A DNA stretch of 64,000 nucleotides, taken from Cladophialophora immunda. Lineage: Eukaryota; Ascomycota; Eurotiomycetes; Chaetothyriales; Herpotrichiellaceae. Every line of letters starts with the position of its first letter. The first letter of the stretch is position 1. Location: NCBI RefSeq assembly GCF_000835495.1, contig NW_015622546.1:59142-123141 (forward strand). The letters run 5' to 3'. Below, one piece after another: positions 9,401 through 19,182 of the stretch. Under the pieces are notes generated by a model. That model had not been told where the DNA came from. It was given only the letters and a program-made list of their open reading frames with translations, and made no database searches. The position numbers and the translations under genes were made by a program.

Positions 9401-10824
9401 AGATGTCCATGTTGGTCGTCACATACTCTGCTGCGCGTCGAATGTTCAAGGTCGTCATGGATCGTATAAGCAACACCAGCTTCCAATTTTATGACGTGAC
9501 GCCGGTTGGGCGATTGATGAATCGATTGACCTCTGATATGGGAACCGTCGATGGCAATATCGCCGAGCTGTTCCTGATAGTCATATGGTATGCCGTCGCT
9601 TGGATCTCCTCCATGGTCGTCATTGCCAGCATTACGCCGATCTTTCTGGCATTCGCCATTTCGCTAACCCTGGCTTTTGTGCTGATCTTCCTTCAATTTC
9701 TACCGACCTCGCAAAGCTTGCGACGGCTTGAAATGGTCTCTTTGACCCCATTGATGTCAAATTTCGGCGCATTGCTGAACGGGCTGATGACCGTCAGGGC
9801 TTTCTGTGCACAGTCACAATTTCAGGAAAGAAACATTCAGGTCACAGACGCATTCCAGAAGATGGACCATTTTTATTGGAGTTTGCAGGCCTGGCTTATG
9901 TACCGATTCGACACCCTGTCGGCAGTCTCCACGTTTCTCTTGACTATGCTTGCAATTTTCTCCAACCTCTCGGCCGGCTTGACCGCGTTTGTCTTGATCT
10001 CAGCTAATAAGTTTGTCCAGTCCACCCATGCCATTTGCAAATCATACGGGCAACTTCAACTCAACTTTGTGTCTGTTGAACGGGTGGTTGAATTGGTCCA
10101 TATCGAACAAGAAGCCCCGAGTTCGGTTCAACCGCCCGCTGCATGGCCTACATATGGGAGCGATATCGTCTTTGAGGATGTCACCATTCGATATCAGCCT
10201 CATCTGGAACCGGCATTGACAAATGTTTCGCTTCGGTTCAAGGGGGGATCAACCACTGCCATCACGGGTAGAACAGGGTCCGGAAAGTCAACTCTGGCCA
10301 TGGCGTTGCTAGCAACCATCACTCCAGAGGGCGGTCGTATCTTGATTGATGGCGTCGACGTCGCCAAAGTTGATAAACAGCCGTTGAGAAGCAGAATAAC
10401 CTTCCTGGCACAAGAGCCTATCCTCTTCCCTGGATCTTTGCGTCACAACCTCGATCCATTGGAGGAACACTCCAAATTTGCCTGTCAATCCGTGCTATCA
10501 AGAGTTTGCGGAAAGTATGGATGGACTCTTGAGACGCAGATCGACACTGGAGGAAGAAATCTGAGTCAGGGGCAGCGACAATTGGTTGGTCTTGCTCGAG
10601 CAATACTGCGGAGAAGCGCAATCGTCATCATGGACGAAGCCACAGCCAGTATCGACTTGGACACATCTGCTGAAATACAGCGTGTATTGAGGGAGGAGTT
10701 GCAGGAAAGTACAATCATCACCATCGCTCATCGGGCAACAGCAGTGGAAAATGCCGATTCTTGCGTTGTGCTTTCAGCTGGTCGTGTCCTTTACCACGGC
10801 CCGACTGACGGGGCTGGAGTCTGA
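6478..10824 (+). CDS. ABC transporter, ABCC (MRP/YCF1-like) subfamily
   Basis: Intronless gene of 1448 residues. The frame is open upstream to 6439, but the first ATG is at 6478. The layout is full-length ABCC: an N-terminal hydrophobic TMD0-like region (about residues 35-145), TMD1, NBD1, a charged linker, TMD2 and NBD2. NBD1 has an atypical Walker A, GPVAAGKT (about 647-654, usually GxxGxGKS/T), signature LSGGQ (about 738) and Walker B ILLLDD with Asp in place of the catalytic Glu, as is common in this subfamily. NBD2 is canonical: GRTGSGKST (about 1263), LSQGQ (about 1361) and IVIMDEATAS (about 1382). Such pumps export conjugates, drugs or metabolites at the plasma or vacuolar membrane. 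A hydrophilic insert (about 330-410) lies inside TMD1. A role in exporting a product or toxic substrate of the neighbouring enzymes is possible but unproven. Confidence 0.93.
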   Translation: MGSKSNYAMSKLIKIWPRPFIEEPFAVPDIEAKSSATPWVTFCLFVLSVVGSATQLVVATNTPWSIVTTVLWVAAGLYIAVWRPRIGSIFLFLDFVAILTLGIGLIATHFYENLGSRNAVLTYCSAGLAATATTVVVNMPLRDPVLGCNEIGRPFTTPSHAFRSPEDSLTLLQWMTVSWLSPLIKIGNRRQLHDEDVWVLPYEFQHRHLHDAFRELKGTVVKRLLKANWIDLVLLTILAIVELAANYSTPMILQKLLQVMETIAVDKRLAVMYAMLMLVVRAMAAQSAVFSLWFGRRCYERSRGEMITMLYEKTLNRKILGGLPQQAETQLESAVEVAPDTPDVGEASPLPESTGVVSGQVERPRSFAHRAREAIQKGKSFISRKHAGSETKPPASMGKILNLMRNDVYEVAQRFWEFQTLINKPLGLLLSVFLIWQLLGWSCFVGVAVVIIAQIFNYVLARILIGWERERRKVTDIKLQKISQYVEAIRHLRWYGWHLTWLDGVMTARQKELNLRIITFLLNSAIKFLNSFASGMLPVATFYAYTIAAGQELRVDIAFPALQLFSLLQSNIREIPTLITVLLNASVAVGRISEFIAEPDKIDEVDTQEYMDDRLELHDASFSWPGLTGKVIHDLNLSFSRGLTVIFGPVAAGKTALLQALLGELDLRQGRLMKPQAPVGYCAQTPWLQSMSIRENILFNSEYDDGRYKKTLEACALLPDLANFKYGDLSNIGENGIGLSGGQKARVALARAVYSRAQILLLDDPLSALDQQTAEWIVKRCLCGSIMEGRTVILVTHRTDLCQHVASQLIEIVDGTALLHRNDEELSKTTSATAPEAEPDEAVSNVETIDESAAIPEKFVEDEHRAHGGVQLQVYWEYIKAGTLRWWLMVVLTAVVCRVTYVSESWFLKEWGEAYNKAKLWFLALEGFDFEVHLLESPISGLFDRFPDPAVNVRPWLLGFLIIVVCETLGLMLSQMSMLVVTYSAARRMFKVVMDRISNTSFQFYDVTPVGRLMNRLTSDMGTVDGNIAELFLIVIWYAVAWISSMVVIASITPIFLAFAISLTLAFVLIFLQFLPTSQSLRRLEMVSLTPLMSNFGALLNGLMTVRAFCAQSQFQERNIQVTDAFQKMDHFYWSLQAWLMYRFDTLSAVSTFLLTMLAIFSNLSAGLTAFVLISANKFVQSTHAICKSYGQLQLNFVSVERVVELVHIEQEAPSSVQPPAAWPTYGSDIVFEDVTIRYQPHLEPALTNVSLRFKGGSTTAITGRTGSGKSTLAMALLATITPEGGRILIDGVDVAKVDKQPLRSRITFLAQEPILFPGSLRHNLDPLEEHSKFACQSVLSRVCGKYGWTLETQIDTGGRNLSQGQRQLVGLARAILRRSAIVIMDEATASIDLDTSAEIQRVLREELQESTIITIAHRATAVENADSCVVLSAGRVLYHGPTDGAGV

Positions 10825-11871
10825 ATCAAAAATTGTTGGCGTCTAATCGGAAGTTCGGCTTGGACGGGTAGATGGACATAGACAAAATAGAGGAAGGAAT
10901 TGCTTTGGAGTTGTCGCACAATCAGGGCCAGATAACCTACGGTGATCTTTTAACACTCCACAGGGAGATGGTAAGCGTGTATCACATCAGACCCATCCAG
11001 CTTTTGTGCGCCAAAGATCGCTGTTCCGCTTTGCAACCTCTTTGTATTTCAACTTCGTCCCGATTACAGCAGGTGTGGGAACCGCCGAGCGCGTGACCTG
11101 TTCGGTGCTGGCGAGGGCACCATCAAATGAGGCCGTGGCGTGTGGAAACAGGAAGCGCATATTGAGTTCACGACTGAACATGCGATATGTTGAGGAGCGG
11201 TTTAGAATGGGAAAGTCCCTCGCAAAGCAGCCGCTTTCGGACGCGAACACTCGTAATATCGATGCTGTCACAGGGTGCGGTAGGAGAGGACAGTGGAGCA
11301 GCGACATGAGGAGGTCTCAAGTTCTCGATAGTATCCCTAGATCCTACCCAGGCTCATAACATTAGCAGGGCTCAAATATAGTACTGGACATGCGGTCGTT
11401 TAGCTTCTCCCACCCGAGGCAGGATCATGATCGTTCATCTATTCAGATACGCTTCTGCAAAGAATAGCCATGATGTAGAGCGAGTGATGGGGAGAAAGGA
11501 GTCTTCAAAAAGATCCCCAGAAAAGATGGTTCGTTGCACCGCATGCCACAAACACGGTCGATGTTTTGGAAACATCCAGAACTTTTGTCGTCGTTTACCC
11601 GCCAAGCGTGCGGGATCTAGCCAATCGGATGTGCAGCCTTGAAAGCACTGCAGTTGTGGAAATGACGTTTCGAGCTTCACCTCCATTCAACATTCTTTGC
11701 AAAAGACAGCTGAGCATCTTACACTAATATCAAGTCCGCACATATCGTAAGCTCGTTAATATAGCATCGAAGAATCTCCATTTCATGGGGCCAATCTTCA
11801 CTCAACTCCCGACCGAATAGACACTCGCTTCCTTCTGTGTTGTGGCGTCATACTCTGGCCTTTCTGCAACC
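10825..11871. other. intergenic, no gene recognised
   Basis: About 1 kb. A short plus-strand frame starting at 10872 (MDIDKIEEGIALELSHNQG...) looks protein-like for about 33 codons up to a GTAAGC, but no acceptor gives a convincing continuation and no family was recognised. The right part holds the amino acid transporter promoter and leader. Confidence 0.35.
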
Positions 11872-13569
11872 ATGTCGGACACTCCAAACTCCACCGATGA
11901 CAACCGTGCGGCTCGAGTCGTTGCTGGGCATCTGCCTTCGGGGTATACTGCTGATTATGACGGTGTACATGCTGACGATGATGCACCAAAAATGTCCGGG
12001 GAGCCTGAGCCGGAGTCATCTCTCAAATTGCAAGGTGGTGACATACACCGTGATCTGTACAAAATCCAAAATCGGAACAGACTACAGCGAGCTGCTACCT
12101 TTTCCCATCCAAATGACTCCTCCACCACAATGGAGAACGAGACATCGGTTTCTGAGCAACTTGCCCCAGGTGGCTTCCGGCGAGAGTTCGTCCGCAAGAA
12201 GTACGGCCGTTTCAATCCTGCAGTCATTCCGGTCACCAGGAATTTCGTCGAATTTCTTTCTCTCTACGGAGCCTTTGCTGGCGAAGATTTAGAAGACTCG
12301 GAAGACGAATCGGCTCTTGAAGATGAAGAAGGAGCGCCTTCAGAGACAAGACCACTGCTTCGGCCACGGACCACCATGGCCAAGAAGGGAGACGCGGGTA
12401 CGACGAAGACCTTCTTCACCTTGCTCAAAGCATTCATCGGTACTGGCATCATGTTCTTGCCCAAGGCCTTCAACAACGGGGGCATCCTTTTCTCGTCAAT
12501 GACACTGTTGACAGTCTCCCTTGTCACAACATGGGCGTTTCATCTGTTGTTGCAATGTCGACAAATCCACAAAAGGAGCGGCTATGGTGAGCTCGGTGAG
12601 GTAATTGGCGGTCCCAGAATGAGGGCTATAATCCTAGGGTCAGTCACAATCTCGCAACTCGGGTTCGTCTGTGCCGGGACAGTATTCGTCGCGCAAAATC
12701 TGTATTCGTTCGAAGTCGCAGTCGCCAAAGGTCTAGCTCCCGTGTCGACCAACATTTTGATTGCCCTCCAGCTGATCGCCTTGATCCCACTTGCATTCAT
12801 TCGCAATATCTCGAAGCTTGGTCCCGCGGCGTTGGTGGCCGACATTTTCATATTGCTAGGTCTGGCTTACATTTACTACTATGACATTTCCAGCCTAGTC
12901 GACCAGGGACTCAATTCGACCGTCCAGTTGTTCAACCCTCAGCACTACACCCTTACTATTGGCTCGGCCATTTTCACTTTCGAGGGCATCGGCCTCATCC
13001 TTCCCATTCAATCGTCGATGCGCGAGCCCGAAAAATTCGAGCCACTTCTCTGGGTTATCATGCTCATCATCACTGTTATCTTCACCTCCATAGGGGCCCT
13101 CTGCTACGCAACATTTGGCTCGGCGACCAAGATCGAGGTCATTTCCAATTTTCCACAAGGGAGCAGACTCGTCAACGCCGTCCAACTCCTGTACGCACTT
13201 GCCGTTATGGCCGGTACACCCGTTCAGCTGTTTCCAGCCCTTCGAATTCTTGAAGGCAAGATATTTGGTCATCGTTCTGGCAAACGGGACACGTCCATCA
13301 AGTGGAAGAAGAACGGGTTCAGGACAGTCCTCATTGTTCTCTGTGCTTTGGTGGCAATTTTGGGATCGAGCAACCTTGACACGTTCGTGGCGCTCATTGG
13401 TTCGATCTGCTGCGTTCCGCTTGTGTACATCTATCCGCCACTCCTGCACTACAAAGGCGTGGCAACGTCGACATGGGCGAAGGCTGGAGATGTCGTGTTG
13501 ATGATACTGGGTATTGTTTGTATGATCTACACGGCCATCATCACTATCGCGACCAGCTTCATGCAGTAG
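11872..13569 (+). CDS. vacuolar amino acid transporter, Aa_trans (AVT3/4-like)
   Basis: Intronless gene of 565 residues from the ATG at 11872 (MSDTPNST...). The first 180 or so residues are hydrophilic and acidic (EDLEDSEDESALEDEEGA), as in fungal Avt3/Avt4 proteins, and may carry phosphorylation sites. The transporter core begins with GTTKTFFTLLKAFIGTGIMF, the conserved first helix of the AAAP family, and about eleven hydrophobic helices follow. Further conserved parts are the TFEGIGLILPIQSSMREP segment and FPALRILEG. Family members move neutral or basic amino acids across the vacuolar membrane, mostly outward, by proton coupling. Location and substrate here are inferred from similarity only. 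Confidence 0.9.
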   Translation: MSDTPNSTDDNRAARVVAGHLPSGYTADYDGVHADDDAPKMSGEPEPESSLKLQGGDIHRDLYKIQNRNRLQRAATFSHPNDSSTTMENETSVSEQLAPGGFRREFVRKKYGRFNPAVIPVTRNFVEFLSLYGAFAGEDLEDSEDESALEDEEGAPSETRPLLRPRTTMAKKGDAGTTKTFFTLLKAFIGTGIMFLPKAFNNGGILFSSMTLLTVSLVTTWAFHLLLQCRQIHKRSGYGELGEVIGGPRMRAIILGSVTISQLGFVCAGTVFVAQNLYSFEVAVAKGLAPVSTNILIALQLIALIPLAFIRNISKLGPAALVADIFILLGLAYIYYYDISSLVDQGLNSTVQLFNPQHYTLTIGSAIFTFEGIGLILPIQSSMREPEKFEPLLWVIMLIITVIFTSIGALCYATFGSATKIEVISNFPQGSRLVNAVQLLYALAVMAGTPVQLFPALRILEGKIFGHRSGKRDTSIKWKKNGFRTVLIVLCALVAILGSSNLDTFVALIGSICCVPLVYIYPPLLHYKGVATSTWAKAGDVVLMILGIVCMIYTAIITIATSFMQ

Positions 13570-16083
13570 CTAGGAATATTGTTGGTGAAAGTTGAGACCA
13601 TTCTCAGATGTTAAGAGAAATGCTCGCGAATGTGGCCAAAATCCTGCAGCTACCAGAATTGGTCAATTCCTCTCATTACGCTCATTCTTCTTCTGCTCGC
13701 TTTACACCCCCTGCCTCAGAGTCTCCATCAACGTTATATGGGCTGAACCGTATCAAAGAACCGGATTTGTTTCGCGCAAAGTTTCAAAGCGTCATTGATC
13801 AAATTTGCATTACTATGCCGGCTTTGACATGGTTATGAAGTCTAATCTTGGGAAGCAGTTGCACGAACCCTATGCTGTGATACCACGTTTACCAGCGGCC
13901 AAGATCTACGAAATTACCCCTAGGCCTCGCAGCGCCCGACCATGGCGTCTACCTGATCTAGCACCAAGCTTTCCAAACGCTTGGCTCAGCGCACCGCAAC
14001 GTCAAAGATATTCTCTGCGCAGGGGTGCAGAGTTCGCCACACAAAGCAGATGCTGAATTGCCTCCACGCCTTGCAAAACGCCACCAACACCGGATGATCT
14101 TGTTTGCCTAGACCTTGACGACCGTTGATCACGATGCAACGATGCTTCATCTGACAAGAAATTTTCCTTTTATCCGATATTTCAAAGGAAGGGAGTGAGT
14201 TAAGAGCAATTATTTTGCAGCTGACCTTTCGAATACGAACATGAGAAGCGCCTGATCACACCCATCCAATCTCGTGCCCAGTCAAATGTGGGTTGGAATA
14301 TGAACACATGGGTTCGAATGCGTTTCGATGGCCTCGGTCAAACAGCGTGCCATGAAGGACCGAATGATATGCCACTACGGCACCCTCTACAGTGATACTG
14401 AATCAGCGAAGGCTATTGCTGATACAAACGCACCGGTGGCAGCCTTTTACGTGTCTAGAATAGCATTTCTGGTACGCAGACATGATCACGCTAACACCAC
14501 GAACGTACCTCTGCGCGACAACCCTAAAATCCAGAATCTCGATTTCCTCATCTTTGGGTGACTTTCTAGCCTGACTGATGTACAGCCAGCCAAGAGATAC
14601 AGCCAGTTCGATTTGAGATTCGGCCCCATGTCAGAAGTCTCTGCTTCAATCTTGTGAAGGCCACAGATGTCTGCGAGGCTTTCGCATCACATCGCTCTTT
14701 GCCCCCGGAGCAAAGATCTGTCTGCTGCAAGGCAAATTGTTGACTCACAGGAGACCGGTACGTGCGTTCTCCTGGACAAAGAAGAGTTGGCCAAGAGAGG
14801 CGCAGAGGAACCGGTGACGATTTGACCAATGGTGTTGTTGTCGATCTGGACCCAGAGCGTGCCCGAGGCACCTGTTGGCAACATCAACCTGGAATTTTCA
14901 ACCTGTCAGCGTGGGGATCCCATCCTTCCGAAAGTGAAATGAACGCCGTTGGATTCTCTCTACCAGACGGCAAGATGCTCATCAAATCCTATTCTGCCTT
15001 TTGGGGCCAATGTGACAGGGGTCCTTCCATAGTCGTGTTGGAATACGAAGACTAGGAGAGAAGGATGTATCACTTGTCTGCTGTTTTCATGAAACTTTGT
15101 AGGCCATTCCCTGCATCGCCAAGAGTTATGTCTATATCCAAAGACGGGCTAGGCCAGTCGAACGGAGGTTTAAGGAACGCCTTAAAAAAGGAGTTTGTCG
15201 TATTTCCCATTATTATTGGTCGGGAATCTAATCGCACTGGTAACGTGCCAAGTGTATCTGCCCCTTTAATCTCAGATTTCCTTTATACGTTCTTTCGAGG
15301 CTGTGAATTGCGCATTCAGCAGAGGCTACACCTCCTGGCTGACCTCAGACATCGCTGACTGAGCCTCTTCCCCCGCCAGCACATTTCCTTCCTGTTCCAG
15401 CAGTACAGACCCACTGTAAGGGGTCTGTCGAATGAATCTTCATCTCAACTGTCCAGACACTCGAGAAGGGTCTGAGCTGCGCCGATATCTGGATTTCTAC
15501 GTAGGACAACAACGGGTTTGGGAAATTGCAAATCGCGGGGGCGGGTTGCCTTGAGCAAACGCTACAACCTTGCAAACGCTTCAGCTAATCACCAAATCCA
15601 GGCATGATTAACGCGACGATCCTAGCAGATTGCGGCAGTTGAGCATCAGAATTCACCGACACCCATAGTCGGCTCACCGATACCCGGACTTGGCCAAAAC
15701 TTTATACCCCTGCCCTCAGACGGTGGCGGGCGAACCTCATGCAAGTGTTCAACAAGCTGTTCCCAGACGTGGCTTGGACAAGGCTACGGGACAAGGCAGG
15801 ATGTTGCTTCAGTTGCGAGAGTAAGAAGAAATTACGGCAATCTTCCTTTCCCGACATACGAGAGACCATGTCTTGTCGTGGTGGCGGGAGATACAAAAGC
15901 CTCCGTCTGCCTCTGACCGGAGTGCTACAAGTACTCAGGCTTCAAATCACTCCTTGCAAAACTGCTCCCTCCACAAGTCGCTCGTTTCAACTCGCTCCAG
16001 TCACTCTTTTTAATTGATTGTCGTTCTACCGGGTTTACCTTTCCAGCTTTTCATAACATCAATCCTCAACAATATCAATCACC
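13570..16083. other. gene-poor 2.5 kb region
   Basis: No gene could be supported. The plus-strand frame ending at 15055 (about 14880-15055) and an overlapping Cys-rich frame around 14600-14750 look faintly coding but match nothing recognised and do not join into one reading frame. They could be relics or noise. The right end (about 15880-16083) is the leader of the secreted NTF2-like gene, with a TATA-like ATACAAAAG near 15890. Confidence 0.35.
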
Positions 16084-16698
16084 ATGAAGTTCACAAGCAT
16101 TGTTGCGCCTCTCCTCTTGGCTTCCACTGTCGCCGCTGTTCCCAGCTGGAGAGACTGGCACGGTCCGGGTCCGCAATGCCCTGAAAGTACTTGCCTGACT
16201 CAAGCCGACGCTGATGACATCGTTGCCAAATTCATCAGCATTCTCGATCATCCGGACGTCGCCGCATCGAATGCCACTGCCCAAGCCTTGTTGGGGGACA
16301 GCTTTTTCGAGAAGTCTGACTCCATCAATATGCTTGCTGGTCACCCAGTATGGATACATTCTTACCAATGGCTAGCTACTATTACTAATGCAGTCTAGAT
16401 TGGCGCTGTCACATTCTCTGGCAAGACTCAATACATTCAAGGCGTTCTCCTCGCTCCATCTATTACGAACATCACGACGTACAAGACCATGGTCGCTGGG
16501 TGCACAAACGTTCTATGGTACTGGAACATGGCAGGCATTGGAAGCAAGCAGATCCCAGTCAACGGATTCAACCTCTTTGAGATCACTCCTCAGAAACAGA
16601 TTGCCGACATGTTCGTCGAATTCAACAACATTGGCTGGGGCATCGACACTGGCTTCACGGTCTACAGCCGCAATGGCACCAAACTTCCTTTGGCGTAG
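16084..16698 (+). CDS. secreted NTF2-like (SnoaL-like fold) protein
   Basis: Two exons, 16084-16347 and 16399-16698, give 187 residues. The 51-nt intron has a GTATGG donor, a TTACTAAT branch motif and a TAG acceptor. A cleavable signal peptide is evident (MKFTSIVAPLLLASTVAAV, probable cleavage near residue 19). The rest resembles fungal secreted NTF2-like proteins: TQADADDIVAKFISILDH near the start and a C-terminal sheet with DMFVEFNNIGWGIDTGF. The cysteines, including CPESTC near residue 37, could form disulfides. These small cone-shaped domains are widespread in ascomycete secretomes and their function is mostly unknown. The start sits in a strong fungal context (ATCACCATG). Confidence 0.85.
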
Positions 16699-17414
16699 AG
16701 CACAGGTGAGGGAAGTGTGCTGGGTCTGAGGCCAGAGTCTCTTCTTGATGAAGGTCACGGCTGTCTTTTCACCATGATATGAACGTGTTTCTAAGGTTCT
16801 TCTGGGTGCTATTGGTATGTCGGCTACGCGCCAGCTAGGATCTGCCACCGCTCATGCCAATTTGGGTTGTGCCGAAGTAGAAATCTATTTCTTCGCAAAT
16901 CATATACTATTCTCCACAACAGACTCAATAGACCTACCCTTGTGCACCGGCATCTGGTCCTGTTATCCTTCATGAAAACGCTCTAGAGGATGCACCACGT
17001 ATCCGACAGGAGTTGGACGGAAGGGATCCCGGAATCACGAACTGATGTCCGACTTCGTGTGCGTAACTCCTGGACTGGGATATGATTTGCAACTTAGATC
17101 ACTCGGTAGATAGGATTCGACCAATCTCTCAGCATTCCAAATCGTTCCCGCAGTCCAAGCAGGAGGCCGTGTTCAACGCACCGTGGTAGCACTTGTAGAA
17201 TTAAGATGTGAAGCAAGACAGTCCAATCACGAGACTCATACATTACCGAGCACTCCGTACATAGCCTGTCATCATATGAACTTGCCGATCGCTGCGCGGG
17301 TGGCTTGTTCGGACAAGGCCCCAATTAATCCAGCGGGTCAATGAAAGACGTTGTTGATCACCATGCTAACGACAGATGACCATCCATGCGCTCTGCCTCA
17401 ACAGAATTGAACGG
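16699..17414. other. intergenic, nothing recognised
   Basis: The 3' flanks of the convergent NTF2-like gene (plus) and CapA-like gene (minus). No RNA gene or repeat is seen. Confidence 0.4.
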
Positions 17415-18575
17415 TTAGGTCTTGACTTCGACAACGATCTGCGCTTCATCTCCCAAGTTTTTCTCAACCTCAGTTCCGAACCGGTGACACAATCTCCTGA
17501 AGGTACGCTCCACCCATTCATGATCTGGGTCGTCTCCTTTCAATAGGTGTGCCTGGAACCGCTGGATCCTGTTGGGAAAGACCTCCAGCCTCCTCACCTC
17601 GAGCTCGCTTTCTCCCGCCTTCTTTACCGTCTTCTCACCAACGGAAACTTTCCACGCCGCACTCAAATCGTTTCTGTAATTGCCGTCGACCGCATAATCA
17701 TCCACAAAGTCTCCACACCCATAGATCACCAGCTTCCCGTTGTATATCTCCACGCCCTGAACGTGGTGGCTGCTATGCCCATGGATTATGTCCACCCCGC
17801 ACTCGTCAATCATCCAATGCGCGAGGTCGACAATTTCCTTTGCGGGACGCCAGCGATAGTTTGGACCCCAGTGCATCGACACAACTTTCAAACCCAACTT
17901 TCTCTGTCCCTCGCTGTGATCTTTCGCCAGGAGCTGTTGTTTGACCGTGTCCCTCCCCTTCCCCGTGTACTCGATGTAGTTGAAGGCGTCCACTCCCGCC
18001 CACTCATTCGGGTGATCTGCGAAACTCCAGCACTTGATATCCCACCCATCTGCACCTCCAACCCACAGTGTGGCGGGTTTGTGCGCCTCCTCCTTTGTTC
18101 TGCCAGCCCCTGCAAACTCTACACCATTCTCAGCCAACACTTTGACTGTTTCTTGCAGACCCTCAATGTCCCAATCGAGCGTATGGTTGTTCGCCAAGCT
18201 CACATAGCCCCGTCTCGCCCCACCACCTATACCGACCTCTGTCAAACACTGGATGTTCCCCGGGTGGGAACGGTAGTTGAACACCTTGCTCGGCCACTTC
18301 TTCTCGCTTGTCGTCACAGCTGTTTCGAGATTTGCAAGCACAAGATCTGACTTGCGAATCAAGTCAACACTGTTGCCCCACGGTGAGAGGTAGTTGTATG
18401 ATTTGAGTTGGGGGTAACGTGGCAGAATGTGTTTGTCAACTGTCCATGCGGCTGACTCAGGGTCGGACTGCGGCGACTGGCGGGCTATACTGGTGGGCAG
18501 CAGGGCATCGATGAGACGGCCAATCATTACGTCACCGAGGAGAAGAAGACTGTATGTTTTGGACGTGGTTGGCAT
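17415..18575 (-). CDS. CapA-type metallophosphatase domain protein
   Basis: Intronless gene of 386 residues from the ATG at 18573-18575; the frame is open slightly further upstream without an earlier ATG. It has the full set of CapA/PGA_cap motifs: LLLLGDVMIGR near the N-terminus, LVLANLETAVT, SLANNHTLDWD, KVVSMHWGPNY and DIIHGHSSHHVQGVEIYNGK, then YGCGDFVDDY. The Asp/Asn/His pattern is that of a calcineurin-like metallophosphoesterase. Bacterial CapA takes part in poly-gamma-glutamate capsule synthesis. Fungal homologues have no established role, so capsule synthesis should not be assumed. No signal peptide or membrane helix is evident, suggesting a cytosolic protein. Confidence 0.88.
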   Translation of the reverse strand: MPTTSKTYSLLLLGDVMIGRLIDALLPTSIARQSPQSDPESAAWTVDKHILPRYPQLKSYNYLSPWGNSVDLIRKSDLVLANLETAVTTSEKKWPSKVFNYRSHPGNIQCLTEVGIGGGARRGYVSLANNHTLDWDIEGLQETVKVLAENGVEFAGAGRTKEEAHKPATLWVGGADGWDIKCWSFADHPNEWAGVDAFNYIEYTGKGRDTVKQQLLAKDHSEGQRKLGLKVVSMHWGPNYRWRPAKEIVDLAHWMIDECGVDIIHGHSSHHVQGVEIYNGKLVIYGCGDFVDDYAVDGNYRNDLSAAWKVSVGEKTVKKAGESELEVRRLEVFPNRIQRFQAHLLKGDDPDHEWVERTFRRLCHRFGTEVEKNLGDEAQIVVEVKT

Positions 18576-19182
18576 GGTGAAAGTGAGCGCTTCTCGGGTT
18601 GGAGCCAACTACGAGATGTCTTTGGCAAAGACTATGACAGTGGAACAGTGTCCGCAAGAACCAGGGCTCCTTTCAGGCTTAGAGAAGGTGTTCTCATGTC
18701 TGGCATCACCTTTACATGGTGTGATGCAGAGCGGGGTATTTTGGGAATAACTCATGAAGTCTCTAGTCCTGCAAGGAGTATCAGCTAGTTTAACTGGAGT
18801 CAAGATAATCATGTGAGAATTGATATGAGAGAACAACAGTCCTATCTCCAAAATCACATTGTGCCTGCAGTCTGACCGGAGGCATCTAAGGGCACACACA
18901 CAAATTCAATCGAGAAGGTTGAGGGGTGCCTCTGTTTCATAGCCTAATGGCACCAAATTGGCGACTTTCGGAGTGTAATAATTTTTCTTCCGAGCTGACA
19001 AGCCCCTCGCACCCAGTGATCGCTAGACAGAGCTAAATACCTAAGTATCCAATGGGTACCTAGATATCTAGTCCTCGGTCGACTTTTTCAGACTGACCAT
19101 CTGTCATTATCTTGCCAGGTAGCGCCTATTAGAGTGGTCTCAAGTCGAGGAGTAATTTCTGACTCCTTCCCAGTCCCAAACA
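18576..19182. promoter_or_regulatory. divergent intergenic region, CapA-like / ornithine cyclodeaminase-like
   Basis: About 0.6 kb between divergent starts, presumably both promoters. Around 19040-19071 there is a cluster of TACCTA/CTAG-rich palindromic DNA (including TACCTAGATATCTAG) of the kind seen in several other intergenic regions here. Confidence 0.4.

Noticed and set aside
10872..11359. Two-exon small gene after the ABC transporter
   Set aside because: The only frame-compatible introns would be 20-30 nt, below the minimum seen elsewhere here, and no family was recognised.
14300..14330. B-box-like GGTTCGAATGC suggesting a tRNA gene
   Set aside because: No A box, no acceptor-stem pairing and the last B-box base is wrong.
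14580..15055. Possible short coding frames in the gene-poor region
   Set aside because: Frames do not join, lack known domains and have no convincing start.
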